From Echria macrotheca (Eukaryota > Ascomycota > Sordariomycetes > Sordariales > Schizotheciaceae), in NCBI GenBank assembly GCA_030411725.1, contig MU839852.1, forward strand, positions 124,001 to 188,000: 64,000 bases of DNA, read 5' to 3'. The notes under the pieces are model-generated. The model was not told the origin of the DNA. It searched no databases and worked only from the letters and a program-made list of their open reading frames with translations. The position numbers and the translations under genes are program-made. Numbering within the stretch: position 1 is the first letter of the stretch; every line of letters begins with the position of its first letter. Shown here in pieces: positions 33,697-45,039 of this stretch.

Positions 33697-34695
33697 TCCT
33701 ACCGTGATCCTTCTTGAGGTGAACGCCGAGTGATACAAAGGGTAGAAAGGAACGACGATTGCGAGGTGGGGACACCCTGACGGCAGAGCCTCAGAGTCGC
33801 AGTGGTTGCTGAATCGCGGGAGTGGGGATTTGGGAGTGGCTGCCGCGAGTCTGCCTCGTTGCTGTCGTCGTCGGCACGTCGTTGTCAGCAGTTGGCGGGG
33901 TAACTCATCTTGCCGCGGGGTTTCTGGACTGGGAAGGTTGTGTGCCGGCCGCAGCAGGAAATGTGCAATGTGCAATTTGCAATGTACAATGTGCATGGAG
34001 AAAGCGGGGATGAGCCTCTCATTGGTACGCAGCCTTGGTTAAGGGTTGCACAATTTTCCTCAAGGATGCCACACTGCTGCTTTTTTGCTTCTGTGACTGG
34101 TGCCACGCCTGTTGTCCCGAGTGCCGATCTGCGCTCCCTCAGGCAGCCGTCTGCTCCTTCCTTCCAAACCACGAGTCACTTCCAGTTAAATTAGAGATAC
34201 ACCCCCCATGACAATGGTACCTGCTCAAACCTGGAAGTTTGAGCCGTCGAATCTGCGCCCAACAAACGCCCATCAACGAACGCCACGAGCTGCCTGAGAA
34301 CCGTTGGGTACCCAACACAGCACAATGGACTCCCCAGCAGAACGTGTTCAGCCCTGGAAACAAATCGGTAGGTTGGGAGTTCAGATTCTGGTTTCTAGGT
34401 ACCATACACTGCTTGCTAGCAAGTGTTATTAACGGTACTGGGGTACCTTCAACAGAAAAGCAGATCCAACGACCAACGAAAGATCATGTAACTTTCGGGC
34501 CGTCTTCCACCATCAAGGCAGATATCAAGATGAACGCGGTTTACAAGTGAGTTTCATTTCGTATCGTATCGCATATCCTGCATTCTGATACCAATCATCT
34601 ACCTAACATTTCATATTGAAGGAAGAGTGACTCTGCCGTTGCCGAATCGTCATCCACCGCACGAACGCCATTCAAATGACCACACATTTTGCATC
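33697..34695. other. Intergenic, ~1 kb
   Basis: NLR promoter side plus the 3' flank of the CmcJ-like gene. It contains a small imperfect tandem repeat CAATGTGCAA/CAATTTGCAA near 33963-33995. No gene seen. Confidence 0.5.
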
Positions 34696-35786
34696 TCAAT
34701 CGAAGAATAGTAGTGCCCGAACCTCAATGCTTTCTCGAGGTTCACCAGGGGGATCATTGGCCTGTCTTGGCAGCTCGAACGAGACATGAGGGACGCCTGA
34801 AATGTTTTAGAGCCTTTCAAGTTTTATGGGTTGGGGGATGCATTCATCAACTACTTACCTGGCTTTCCTGAAGAATCCCATTGCCGAAACACCCAGAGTT
34901 CCGAGGGTAGCTGTTCACTTAGATAGTGCCATCGCTGATTTGCATTGAAATGAACCATCAGATTCTCTCTTGCTGTGGACGGATCGAAGACCGTGTCGTG
35001 CTTGCGAAGATCCGATGGATCCACCGAAGAAGCGTCGCATACAGCAAGAGGCCACTCTCGTACTGGGCCTTTGAGTGGCTTCCAGACGCTTTATTGGTGA
35101 GAACACGAGTTCGTATGAAGGGGAACACCCGATACGTACTTGAGGTATATGAATCTGCCTTTAATCAGCTGGTCGGCCTTCTCGGGCTCATTGAGCGATC
35201 GGATGAGCCCGGTTACTGCTTCGGGCGAGGCATCTGGTTTATGATAAGATTCTGGTTGAAGCTAAGAGTTTTCGCCTTGCCACAGTTGAACTGACCAATA
35301 TGGGCTTGAAGTGCAGGCTGGTTAGTGATGTCGAAGTTCACCTCTGGGAAGGGGAAGTCCGGATGTCGACGTCGAATCTGCGCTTCAGTAAGCAACCAAA
35401 CTCATAAATCAGAGGTCGGCTAGAAGGGGCTATACCTGGACATCAAAAACCTGTACTGTTGCCGCTCCAGTATACTTGAGCAGACACGCAGCTACCTCTT
35501 GGCAGTAGACATGTTGAATCTTGCTGTTATCCGCGAAGTCGTCATAGCTCAAGCTGGTTTGCATTTCCAGCACCGCGAACCCATTCTGATCGAAAGTGAA
35601 TTCTTGTTCGTGACCCCGGATGTTCTTGACAAGCACGTTGTCAATCCTGTCCGGCACCGCATTCGAATTGGGAATTTCATCGCTGCGGAACTCGAGATTG
35701 TACGTTTTGACAGTATCATACAGATTGTCGTTCCTCAAGAACCTGATCGATGCCTTGATGCCGGGCTCTCCTTCGGTTGGGGACAT
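34696..35786 (-). CDS. CmcJ/AsaB/GA4-desaturase-like oxidoreductase
   Basis: Five exons (35436-35786, 35296-35377, 35140-35233, 34859-35088, 34696-34796) with introns of 51-62 nt join in phase to 285 residues. Family landmarks in order: NLYDTVKTYNLEF, V.VKNIRGHEQEFTFDQNGFAVL, NVWKPLKGPVREWPLAVCDASSV, RWHYLSEQLPSELWVFRQWDSS, and the C-terminal PRESIEVRALLFF. Relatives are fungal enzymes in gibberellin, aspergillic-acid-type and other secondary pathways, thought to be Fe(II)/2-oxoglutarate-dependent. Where relatives usually carry a His-x-Asp (VHxDQ), this protein reads VNFDIT, so one expected metal ligand looks replaced by Asn. The distal HVSF and Arg of PRESIEVR remain. It may be catalytically altered. 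No cluster partner is adjacent. Confidence 0.82.
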
Positions 35787-36864
35787 TCTCGCTGCTTATG
35801 AACAATGTTGAATTCTCTGGCGGGAGCTAGATGGAGACTCTTTGGGAATACGTCGATATTGCAGTCAGGAAACAAGAACTAACAGTACAGACCTTGCGCA
35901 CAACTGAGGCATTTTAGTGAGTGGTAAGGGTCTGTCGCACCAAGGTGTGGCCTGTTAAAACCAAAGACTCACCTCATAGCGGGGATTACCTCGCTTGTCC
36001 TCTGCTTTTCCGAGCTCACCCGCATCATCAGCCCGGCTTCACACCCACACCTCCCATCCCGCACCCGAGTAAGACATATGCAGCTAGCTAAATAGGGGCA
36101 AGAGGCATTGTGACTTGGCAACCATCCCTGAACCTATAATGGGGATTATACTTGCCAGCCCTCCTGCCCACGTAGGTAGCCAATCTTGCTGCCGCCTGCA
36201 GTGTCTCTGCACACCCTAAATCATGAATAATCCTGCAAGCGAATTGATCCGAAGAAGGCCAGTAAAACAGGGCGGCGCGCTCATGGCTCCTTCACCAGCA
36301 CCCGCTGATTGCCTCATTGCATCACCAGCACTAATGAGGTATGTTGTTTCGAATGGGGGTATGATACAAGGCTTTATCTAATGACTGTATGTGCCACTCT
36401 TTGTTGCTGGCAATCTCGGTGTTGACCTAAAGGTAGGTATTGGTTTTTTTTTTTTTTTTTTTTTTTTTCAATTTTAAAGATCAGAGCACATATACAGAGA
36501 GTAGGTACTCTGTTTGTTTTTGTCTTCTTTTTCGTTTAGAGGCACCCCCGGGCATCGCACAACCAGGCTACCAACCACCTATTTGCCTTACGCCCGGCGA
36601 CCCGGGCCACTCCAAAAGGCTCACCGAACCTACCAACGTCGGCTACCTAGATCGACAACCGTCGTATTAAAAAGGCTTTCCCGCGCAGATCCAAGGCTTC
36701 GCATGTTCGAAAGCTATTAATCGCATGATGTTGTTTACAGTTCATCCGCCTGACCAGACCTGGTTTGAGCATTTTCAACATGAGTCAGTCTCTGTCACCC
36801 TCGCCACAACGAAGTCGTGGCCATTCCAGTAGTCACGAAAGGGAAAATGTATCGAGTCGCATAA
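35787..36864. promoter_or_regulatory. Divergent intergenic region with poly-T tract
   Basis: Between the divergent CmcJ-like and second CorA-like genes. It carries a ~25-base poly-T run at 36444-36468. No gene seen. Confidence 0.5.
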
Positions 36865-38664
36865 ATGGTGAAAATGGTCACCAGACACACCAAGGCTCCA
36901 GTGCCCTCTCTTGTCAGTTGTCCGCAATTCTCTAGGCTTACCCGACTATAACTGGAACAGGTAGAAGAAGCCTGGCAGCTGAAACTGACGAGAGCAGTTA
37001 ACCCCCGCGAATATGCTGAACGGGTGCGTGATCATTCGGAAACTTCCATCAGCAATTCTCTCTACTCAGGACAATACTTCGATAACCTCGCTCGATTCCT
37101 ATGGGAACCTTACGAGTCAACCTACCGCGAAACATTCAGGCAAAGCCAGCCAAGAAACAAGACTCGTGACTTCGCCTGGCTGTATGAGCTCCGGACAGAT
37201 AGTCCGGCATCGGCAAGTAGTCTCAGCCTTGGCGGTAGAAATGGCAAACACCATTCAACCTCAGAAGACAACTGTCTGCTGATCTTGAGAGGTTACCCCT
37301 CGCCACAGTGGCTCAACGAACTGGGAGCCAAGTACAACATAGACCCCGAGTTTTTCCATCGGCATCTTTCTTTCTTGGTCCGCGGCGCCGACAAGCAACA
37401 GCAAATGTCATTTGTGCTGCCTTCGTCTCAGCGGACTATTTTCCAAATGCCCCTGACGTCGATCGGAACGCAGGCCAACGCCGACCACTCCAACTTGGCA
37501 ACAGCACGCGCAAAAGCCTCTGCCAAGATGGAAACCTATCTACATAATCTGCGAGTTGGCCATGGCTGGCAATGTGGCAACTCGGTGGTTCGTGGATTCA
37601 CCATTCACGACGAGAAGCTGTTTACTGTCGAGCAAAAGGTTACAGTTTATGTATCACGAATCGATAAGACTTCGGATAGATGGATAGGTTAGTTTCTCTT
37701 ATTACTCTTGATGACTTAAAACTGATCTGAGATTATTATACTAGCCATCATGTGGTTCGACTGCGGAACTGACTTAACCCAGAGCCCCGAAGGGCCGTGG
37801 TTCGAGTCGCCGCACTCCAAATTCCACACATATTTCCACCCCACGATTCTTTTCAAACCGAACATACCGTTCAAGGACCATCAAATCCGCAACCAAAGCA
37901 GTATTGCTGCCTTTTCGACAACGACAACAACAACTGCAAGAGACTCAGTGCATCAGAGCGCCAGCCTGCTGTCAACCTGCTACGGGAGATCACTGCATCC
38001 TGCTACCATGAGCCGCGACCCATTCTATGCGCTGGCCGAGCTCTTTTCATTCGTGTCGGCATCCGAAATAGCGCTTCTCAACGTCATCTCGGCAAGACTC
38101 TACGACACCACGGACACAGATCTTCTCGACATGGACCCGAGGGCCATTTCCCGCGCCCAGACCAAACTGCTGCACTACCGCCGGATTCTCGAGGAGCAGT
38201 CCCACAACATGTCGGAAATCCTCACCTTCATCAAGAACCGGGCGCAGCTGGAATGGCCGCAGAGCCAGACGTCCAAGGCCCTGCATGCGGCGGCGCGCAC
38301 CGAGCAGGACTTCGAGTACCTGGTTGCGCGCAACGTGCTGCTGCAGAAGCGATGCGAGGGCGCCTTGACGACGATCATGAACAACGCCAGCATTTCGGAA
38401 GCCAGGAGCGGCGTTATCCTCTCGAAGAGAGTGTTCAAACTAACCCTCTTGGCGTCTACATTTGTCCCGCTGTCATTTTCGACCTCCATTTTTGGCATGA
38501 ACTTCTTGCAGTTTGAGAGCGAATCGCGCGGCTACTGGGTATGGGCGCTAGTTGCTGTGCCCATCTTGCTTCTTTCTATCCTGATTCTCCTGTGGGATGG
38601 TGCCAAGGTGAGACGGGGGCTTAAGAAGCTTCAGAACATGTTTTGGGATCACTATATAACGTGA
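36865..38664 (+). CDS. CorA-like membrane protein
   Basis: Exons 36865-36912, 36961-37687 and 37745-38664 (introns 48 and 57 nt) give 564 residues in phase. The first exon is short: ATG 36865 is the only ATG whose frame passes both splices, since the longer frame from ATG 36780 does not. The soluble N-terminal part contains QYFDNLARFLWEPYEST and a GHGWQCGNSVVRGFTIHDEK segment. The second intron joint gives DRWIAIMWFDCGTDL. Helical stretches lead to the pore, SFSTSIFGMNFL, with the GMN motif at about residues 509-511. A second span follows (YWVWALVAVPILLLSILILLW), then a basic tail. It is probably a divalent-cation channel or a CorA-derived sensor. It has only one clear long span before GMN (LTLLASTFVPLSF), normal for the family. 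It differs strongly from the CorA gene at 8.1-11.0 kb. Confidence 0.82.
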
Positions 38665-39640
38665 CTGGGAGATAGTTGGCCCCGGTTGGGTGATATCCTG
38701 GATATATATCTTCAGTTGTGTCCGAGCAAGACCTGGCTGGGGCCAGCTGGCGTGTGGTCGTGTGGGTGACGGGTCGGCCACGACATTTTAGGTTAAAATT
38801 TTAGCTTCCCAGGCTTCATGCAAAATTGCCTTCGATGATTTCCAAATATTTGTCCACTTTAACTTGAAGACATGCCGCACAATTCACGCTGCGTCCTCAG
38901 CTTCGGACGCTACCCCACCGGGAAAGCCGGCCGCAGATACTCTGCCCGAGACAAAATCCGCAAGCTGTGTGGCTGGCGGTTTGCACCGGAGACTTCAAGT
39001 GCCGCGGCGCTATGGCGGTTACCACTAACTTCTTGACCAAGCTTTTGGCTGAGGTAGCCTTACAACCAGACCTCATACGGGCTGTTCTACTCCCTGTTCA
39101 AACACGCGCAGGCCAGCCGCGTTCGAGAGCTCCGAGCATGGGCTTGTATTGTGCAAAGACGACAACGAAGATCCTCTGGGGTACTTATCTATGTTATCAA
39201 GTTATTTATTTTCCATGTTGACCCGAAAAATGTTGTCCACGTCAACGTAGTCGCCGCGTGCACCAGAAGTGAATCGAAGCCCAGAAGGTTTGACGAGAAG
39301 AGTCGTGCGGATGATTTAGTCGCGCTATCAAAACCCTAATGAGCAAGCTAAACCCGCCGGACCGCCGACTATCCAGAGCTATTACATCACATGCCGACAA
39401 TAATAAACTTCACACGTGCACACAATACAACCAGAAAGCACTGACGAAAATTCCTTGCACCGGAAAGAATCGTATAAATTCCACCCACCCATCCTCCGCT
39501 TCAACCTTCTTCTTTTCCATCACACACTTCCCTTCTTTCCACTCTCACTGCTCCTCCCAACAAAAACTCCCCATTCTTCCTCTTTGATCCTCCCAACAAC
39601 AAAAGCCTTCAAACCACAAGAACAAGAACAAACTCTCAAA
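38665..39640. other. Intergenic, ~1 kb
   Basis: 3' flank of the CorA-like gene and a pyrimidine-rich leader (39470-39600) before the next ATG. No gene seen. Confidence 0.5.
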
Positions 39641-41669
39641 ATGTTCACCCCTCAAGCTATGCAACCCAAGACACACGAAAGAGTGTGTGGCCCCGCCCGT
39701 CGCGCTGCCCTCGCTCGCACCATCCGCGCCGCCGTGATCCAAGAAGACATCAAGCAGCGAAAGAAGGAGACCCCCCAAATTAAGAAGCGCAAGGAGATGG
39801 AACGCGCGTGGTTCGCAAAGTACGGCCGCGTGTTCGACCCGGTCGATGCGGCTATTTTGGGGATTGAGGTTCCCAGCTTCGACAGCGACAAGGAAGATGA
39901 CCGTGTTGAACAACAGCACCAACAGCAGTCGGAGCATGCTCATCAACAGGATTTGGTCCAGCATGCTGAACAGCAGCAGTTGGTTGTTGAGCACGTGGAA
40001 AGGTATGCTATGCTGGCTGTTCTGTTTGGTGATGCCTTGTTGCGTGCGGTGTTCTTTCATTAGCTTTTATTGTGAGATTTGCTGTATTCTTTCTGCACTT
40101 GACAGCCAAAGTGGCAAGTTGTATCTATGATTTTAGTGGGTGCTGCTGTTATGCACACAGCTGTGATTCTGGCATTTTGGACGAGCTTGACATTTCCAGT
40201 GGATTTATGTGTGACGCATGCAGAAGCACATTGTGCCGCTTCATCCCGTCTTGGGTATTTTCACGGACGTCCTCATTGATAAGATTGTTGTACTTGTGTG
40301 GGATTGGGAATTTTGCGATGACCATCCCGTCGATGGCAAGCATGTCCATGGCATGAGCGTCTTCATGGGCAGTCCGGCATCAATCAGCCTCGCGTCGCGC
40401 GGTGTTTTCGTTCTCTCAAATGTTCCTGGCTAACACGCCTTCTTCCGCAGTCAACCACCCCACATCGATGAGCCCGAGACTCTCCCCATTCCCGAGGACA
40501 ATAACGACACGAACCTCAAGACCAATTTCCTCCTTTTCCTTGCTTTCTTCCTCACCAGCGTGGTGGAAGGAACAATGACGATCGGCTACCTCCTAGCCAA
40601 CAAGGCTCAATACTACGCAATTACCACCGCCATTCCACACGTCTGGAATAAAATCAAGCGTTCGAACGTGCAAGACCTTACGCGGCTCTTCGGATCCCTC
40701 TGGGAGTGGCGCTACATCATCTTGCGGCTCCTCATCCTCCACATCGGGTACCACATCAGCCTCAAGTCCCTCATCCCCGGAAGGATGATCATGCTGGCCG
40801 TCCCGCTCTACGAAATTGCCCCGCACCTGTGGAGGGCACTCCGCTCGGCACTCGGCTGGGCAACGTCAAAAGTCCAGCCCTGGTTCCGCAGATTCAGAAA
40901 ACCACCGCCCGTCATACATTACCGAAACAATCCCGACGGATGCCTCTGTGGCACATGCAGACCCGAGTTATGGGCCGTCAAGCCCCTCAATCCCAGGAAG
41001 AACCATTACGTGGTTCTGGAGGCGCCGCGCATATCGGACGAGCTGCGAGCTTATGAGCGGCACCGGCGTACGAAATGCTGCCAGTACAAGATAACGGAAA
41101 ATCAGAGAACGATGCTGGAGGAACAGTACCGGGAGTTTCGGGACAAAGAACTGCTATGGGAGGCGCGGAAACTGTTCTTCAAGGCGCAAAACGGTCCCGA
41201 GTGGCGTAATTATCAGGCGTCGTTCACACTTGTTGTCGATGCGGACGACTTGGACGATCGGTTGGCCCCCCGCAGGATGCTTCCGTGGCTGTGGGTCCAC
41301 CATGGGGACATGTTCAAGGAGGATCCTTTCCCTCCGAGCCGCGCGTTGCAGCGCTGGGAGAAGCGTTGGTGGGTGCCATCATCTGAGCAGACTGTGTTTT
41401 ATCATCGACCAACCTTTTGTGCAAACTTATTGCTTGAACCCGGAGAGAAAAAGCGCTGCCACTGCAAGCACGGCAATTATTGCCGGATGGTCCCGACGGT
41501 TTCACCTGTGAGGAACGAAGCTGGACCTCCGGCCGAGACTCCACAAAAACGTCGCGGTATTCCTTTGGAAATTCGTGTCCTTGCAGCGGCTGCGCTCACC
41601 GCGGCCGGTTTTGACGTGGGAACGAAGAGAAGGAGATTGAACGACAGGAACCAACACAAGGAGGGCTGA
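39641..41669 (+). CDS. Unknown membrane protein with Gln-rich N-terminal part
   Basis: ATG 39641 follows a CT-rich leader and CTCAAA. Exon 1 (39641-40002) encodes a basic region (RRAALARTIRAAVIQEDIKQ) and a Gln/His-rich run (VEQQHQQQSEHAHQQ). Exon 2 (40451-41669) encodes DNNDTNLKTN, then hydrophobic FLLFLAFFLTSVVEGTM and IILRLLILHIGYHI and MIMLAVPLYEIAP. A Cys pair motif (GCLCGTC), a long charged region and a Lys/Arg-rich C-terminus (KRRRLND) follow. Phases match and the total is 526 residues. I do not recognise a family. The intron linking the exons (40003-40450, 448 nt) is far longer than others here, so two genes or a missed internal exon are possible. Ex2 alone would start at ATG 40575. 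Confidence 0.55.
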
Positions 41670-42282
41670 GACGTCCTCAGGTACGTGCGTTCGGAACAGT
41701 GTTTGGGTGGGTGGAGTGGATAGTTCCCAGGGCGAGTGGTTTTATGTACACTGAATGGTTGGGAAGTGTTTATTTCATGACGACATGTATTTGGACCCGC
41801 TCATTCTCGTCCGAGCGATCTTGCTGGTATAATAGCGCAGCAAATTGAATATGCTCTTTTTATCAGGCTTCCAGTCAATTCAGAGGTTGTGTTCCAATAT
41901 CCGTCTGTGAGTCGGACTGTGACAGAGGTGGCCTGTGCACTGACACACAACACACGTTGATCGTGGCTCTCCCAGCTTTCTGCCTGCATTCCGTAAGTCG
42001 AGGGCAGAAAGTCATCATTTTCGGTGAATATTTGACATACTATGACTCAGAATCTGGTTCTCCACCCAAAAAGAAAACCACAAAAAAAAAAAAAAAACCA
42101 CGGTGTGACCAGTCGGAAACTAATGCAGCGAAATGTGTCACGTCGACTTAAGCTCGAGGTTGGTGGACACGGTGGGGGCCAAAAAGGCTTGGCACCAGCG
42201 ACCGGGGTGCGAGTTTCGTGGGCGTGCGGGGCCTTTAAAAGACGACAGCAGAGCCGCATCGGACCCCTGAAAATTTGCGGAG
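41670..42282. other. Intergenic, guanylate kinase promoter
   Basis: No gene. An A-rich run lies near 42080-42096 and a TTTAAAAG-type TATA-like element near 42233, about 50 bases before ATG 42283. Confidence 0.5.
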
Positions 42283-42978
42283 ATGCAGTCAACATCACTC
42301 CTTCGCCTTGCTCGCACAGCACCACGTCTGGCCCGCACCATGCCCAACCTACCGCCCCAGAGGACTCCCATCGTCATATCCGGGCCCTCGGGCGTCGGAA
42401 AGGGCACCCTCTACGGCCTCCTGTTCGAGCGCAACCCCGACACCTTTGCGCTGTCCGTCTCGCACACCACCCGTAGTCCCCGCCCGGGCGAGGAGCACGG
42501 CGTGCACTACCACTTTGTCACCAAGGATGACTTTCTCAAGCTGAAGGAGGAGGGTGGATTCGTCGAGAGCGCGCAATTTGGGGGCAACTTCTACGGCACC
42601 AGCAAGGCCACGATCCAGGAGCAGACCGCCAAGGGAAAGGTTGTGGTTCTCGACATCGAGATGGAAGGTGTCAAGCAGATCAAGGCGACCGGCTTCCCGG
42701 CTCGTTATGTCTTCATCGCGCCCCCGTCGGAGGAGGAGCTCGAGAAGCGGCTGCGCGGGCGGGGGACCGACAAGGAGGAGTCGATCCTCAAGCGGCTGGC
42801 GCAGGCTAAGCTGGAGCTGGAGTATTCCAAGACACCCGGTGTCCACGATCTCATCATCGTCAATAATGTGAGTCGCAGACAGCAAGATCAGTTCAGGAAT
42901 GCTAACGCGTGACAGGATCTCGAGAGGGCCTATAAGGAGCTCGTCGACTTTGTGTATGCGCCTGCCAAGAGCTCTTGA
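42283..42978 (+). CDS. GUK1: Guanylate kinase
   Basis: Exons 42283-42867 and 42916-42978 (48-nt phase-0 intron) give 215 residues. The enzyme phosphorylates GMP/dGMP to GDP/dGDP with ATP and is essential for nucleotide supply. Motifs: P-loop ISGPSGVGKGT (residues 32-42), GMP-site SVSHTTRSPRPGEEHGVHYHF, GGNFYGTSKATI, VVLDIEMEGV, and the lid region RLRGRGTDKEESILKRL. The second exon supplies the last helix, LERAYKELVDFVY. The length from the second Met (residue 20, ATG 42340) equals a normal cytosolic kinase (~196 residues). The 19-residue extension (MQSTSLLRLARTAPRLART) is Arg/Ser/Leu-rich without acidic residues, like a mitochondrial presequence. Two start sites could give two locations. Confidence 0.95.
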
Positions 42979-43261
42979 TGTACCTAGATCAAGATAGACA
43001 TTAGATTTTTCGTCATATCGTTTATGAAATCCATGTGTCGAAGATGTTATGGCTTGGATTAATTCTCGAAGCAAAACCGTCAGTCCCACAGTCAATCTAC
43101 CTGAGCGTTTGGGGGACACGAATCTGTGTTGCTCGGTCGAAAACAACAAGCTCCAACTACGAGATAACAGAAACCTCACGCTGTGCTCGACAGGACGACG
43201 ATGCCTCTCCCCCAGCCGATGGACATCAGACGGCAACCCATCAAGGTCCACGCCAACCGGC

Positions 43262-43290
43262 CACCCACCCACCCACCCACCCACCCGCCC
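43262..43290. repeat. CCAC microsatellite
   Basis: About seven CCAC/CCCA units in a row. Confidence 0.85.
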
Positions 43291-43644
43291 CGTTGACTGC
43301 CTCAGGTTTGGCGTCCCGCCCGTCCCCACACACCCAGCCCACCCCCCCTGCCTCCCATAGGACCACGAACCACCCTATATATATAACTTCCCACCTCCCC
43401 TATAGTAACGAATAGCCAAAGGAAGGCGCTTTGGTGAAGCGGTTATTCATAACGGCTTAGCAACGATGACGGGGAATAACCTGCCGTGAGCATCACCCTA
43501 CTGTTTCCAGGCGTAACACGTGCGTACGCCGCCTCGATAAGTAGGTTCTTGATCAGGCTCACGGTTCGGTCCGAGTTGCGGTCAGTAAAAATTCCCGTGG
43601 GCGGGGGTTTTTCGTGTCCTGGGAGTCAGGGTAGCTTTTTTTTT

Positions 43645-44015
43645 GGATCACCATCCTAAGATACCATCATCTTTGGTGTTTTGCAGCACTGTCGATGGTG
43701 TTTTTGGTGGGTTGAAGCCATCGTGATCGGTGTTTTTCGTCTATTTGGTTGTATTGCGCTGGTGATGATGATCCAAACCATTTGGAGTTGATGATCTTGT
43801 AAGGGAAAAGTCTACCCTCACTTGCGTTTTTTTGCCTTCTTGGCTTAACCATCCCAAGTTGCCATTCCATCGCAACCACCCACACCTTTGGTGTTTTACA
43901 GCACCATCGATGGTGTTTTTGATGAATTGAAGCCATCGCCACCGGTCTTTTTCATCCATCCGTTTGCATTGTGCTGGTGATGGTCCAAACGTTGGAGTTG
44001 AGAGGAAATCGTCTA
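43645..44015. repeat. Imperfect ~213-bp tandem duplication
   Basis: Two copies offset by 211-215 bases share CTTTGGTGTTTT.CAGCAC, CGATGGTGTTTTTG, TTGAAGCCATCG and GATG.TCCAAAC..TTGGAGTTGA. They diverge by many substitutions, so the duplication is old or has been mutated. Confidence 0.75.
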
Positions 44016-45039
44016 CCTCCCCCAGCACCACCCGCTTGTCACCCAATTGCACTCTGCGCAAACTGCAAATGCCTCTTCGATTCTTCGTTGCCAGAAGCCC
44101 AAGTCTGCGCAAATGAAGCCATCACCACTTCTCTTTGCAGCCTATTTCCAACCCACCCTCGAGTCACACATATCTTCGACCTTCCGCAGCAAACGACTCA
44201 CTGCCTTCCCCCCCCCCCCCCCCGCTTTATCACGGTATTACCACCCAGCCCTTCGATGCTGCGAAGTCTTCCCCTCTCAATCATCAATAACCCAAACCGT
44301 AACACACTAGCACATCCTCACTCGGCCCGGTTGTAAACGGTATCCGTACCTTATCTACACTCCAAGTTCTCCCGTCAATCTCATTCATCCCAAATCTCGC
44401 ATTTTCTTTCTGCGGCGGTTTTTTCTACGGGATTCTTGGAGTTTTACCCGTCAAGTTGCTCCTCACCCAGTGCACCCACCATCTCACCATTTTGCAACGG
44501 CGGTTTTTCATCTGATTAATTCATCACCAACGGTTTGTTTTCCGTCTCGGATCTCTTCTATCTTTCTATGCCGATGATCCCAAGCTTGTTGGTAGCCGAC
44601 CAGATGTGCAGATGTCCGTTGGTACGATAGTAGATAAAAGTTCCTGGCGGGACGGAACAGTCAATCTGGTACATTCATTTTGGGTCCGTATTTATCCCTA
44701 CGCATCAGATCAGTGTTAGGAAGCTTGACGTTTGTATTCTGTTCCTAATTGCTCGTTCTACTGCAACCAAAGATGTGCGTACCTTGCAGTTCTACCCGAC
44801 TATGCTCAACGATATGCCGCTAGGTAGATGCTGCAGTCTCCTACCTTGGTTCCTTGCATCCAGTCTGGACTGCTTGGCATGTTCCGCCCACGCCTCGATT
44901 TGTCAAGCACTGACCTGCAGGTACAGGCAGAAGAACTGCACTAATGTCATGGAAGAGCGTTTGACAACGGTAGCGCTTCATTATTGTTAGCCGGTTACAT
45001 TTCCTCCTCGAGACTGCTCCCACACACTTCTTCCCATCC

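Larger units (their letters stand above)
42979..45039. other. Intergenic, ~2 kb, repeat-bearing
   Basis: 3' flanks of the convergent guanylate kinase and PP2C genes. It holds a CCAC microsatellite (43262-43290), a ~213-bp imperfect tandem duplication (43645-44015) and a C-run (44208-44223). Open frames here are repeat-driven. Confidence 0.55.

Noticed and set aside
36780..36955. Earlier ATG for the second CorA-like gene
   Set aside because: Its frame does not match exon 2 after splicing and meets a stop; ATG 36865 does match.
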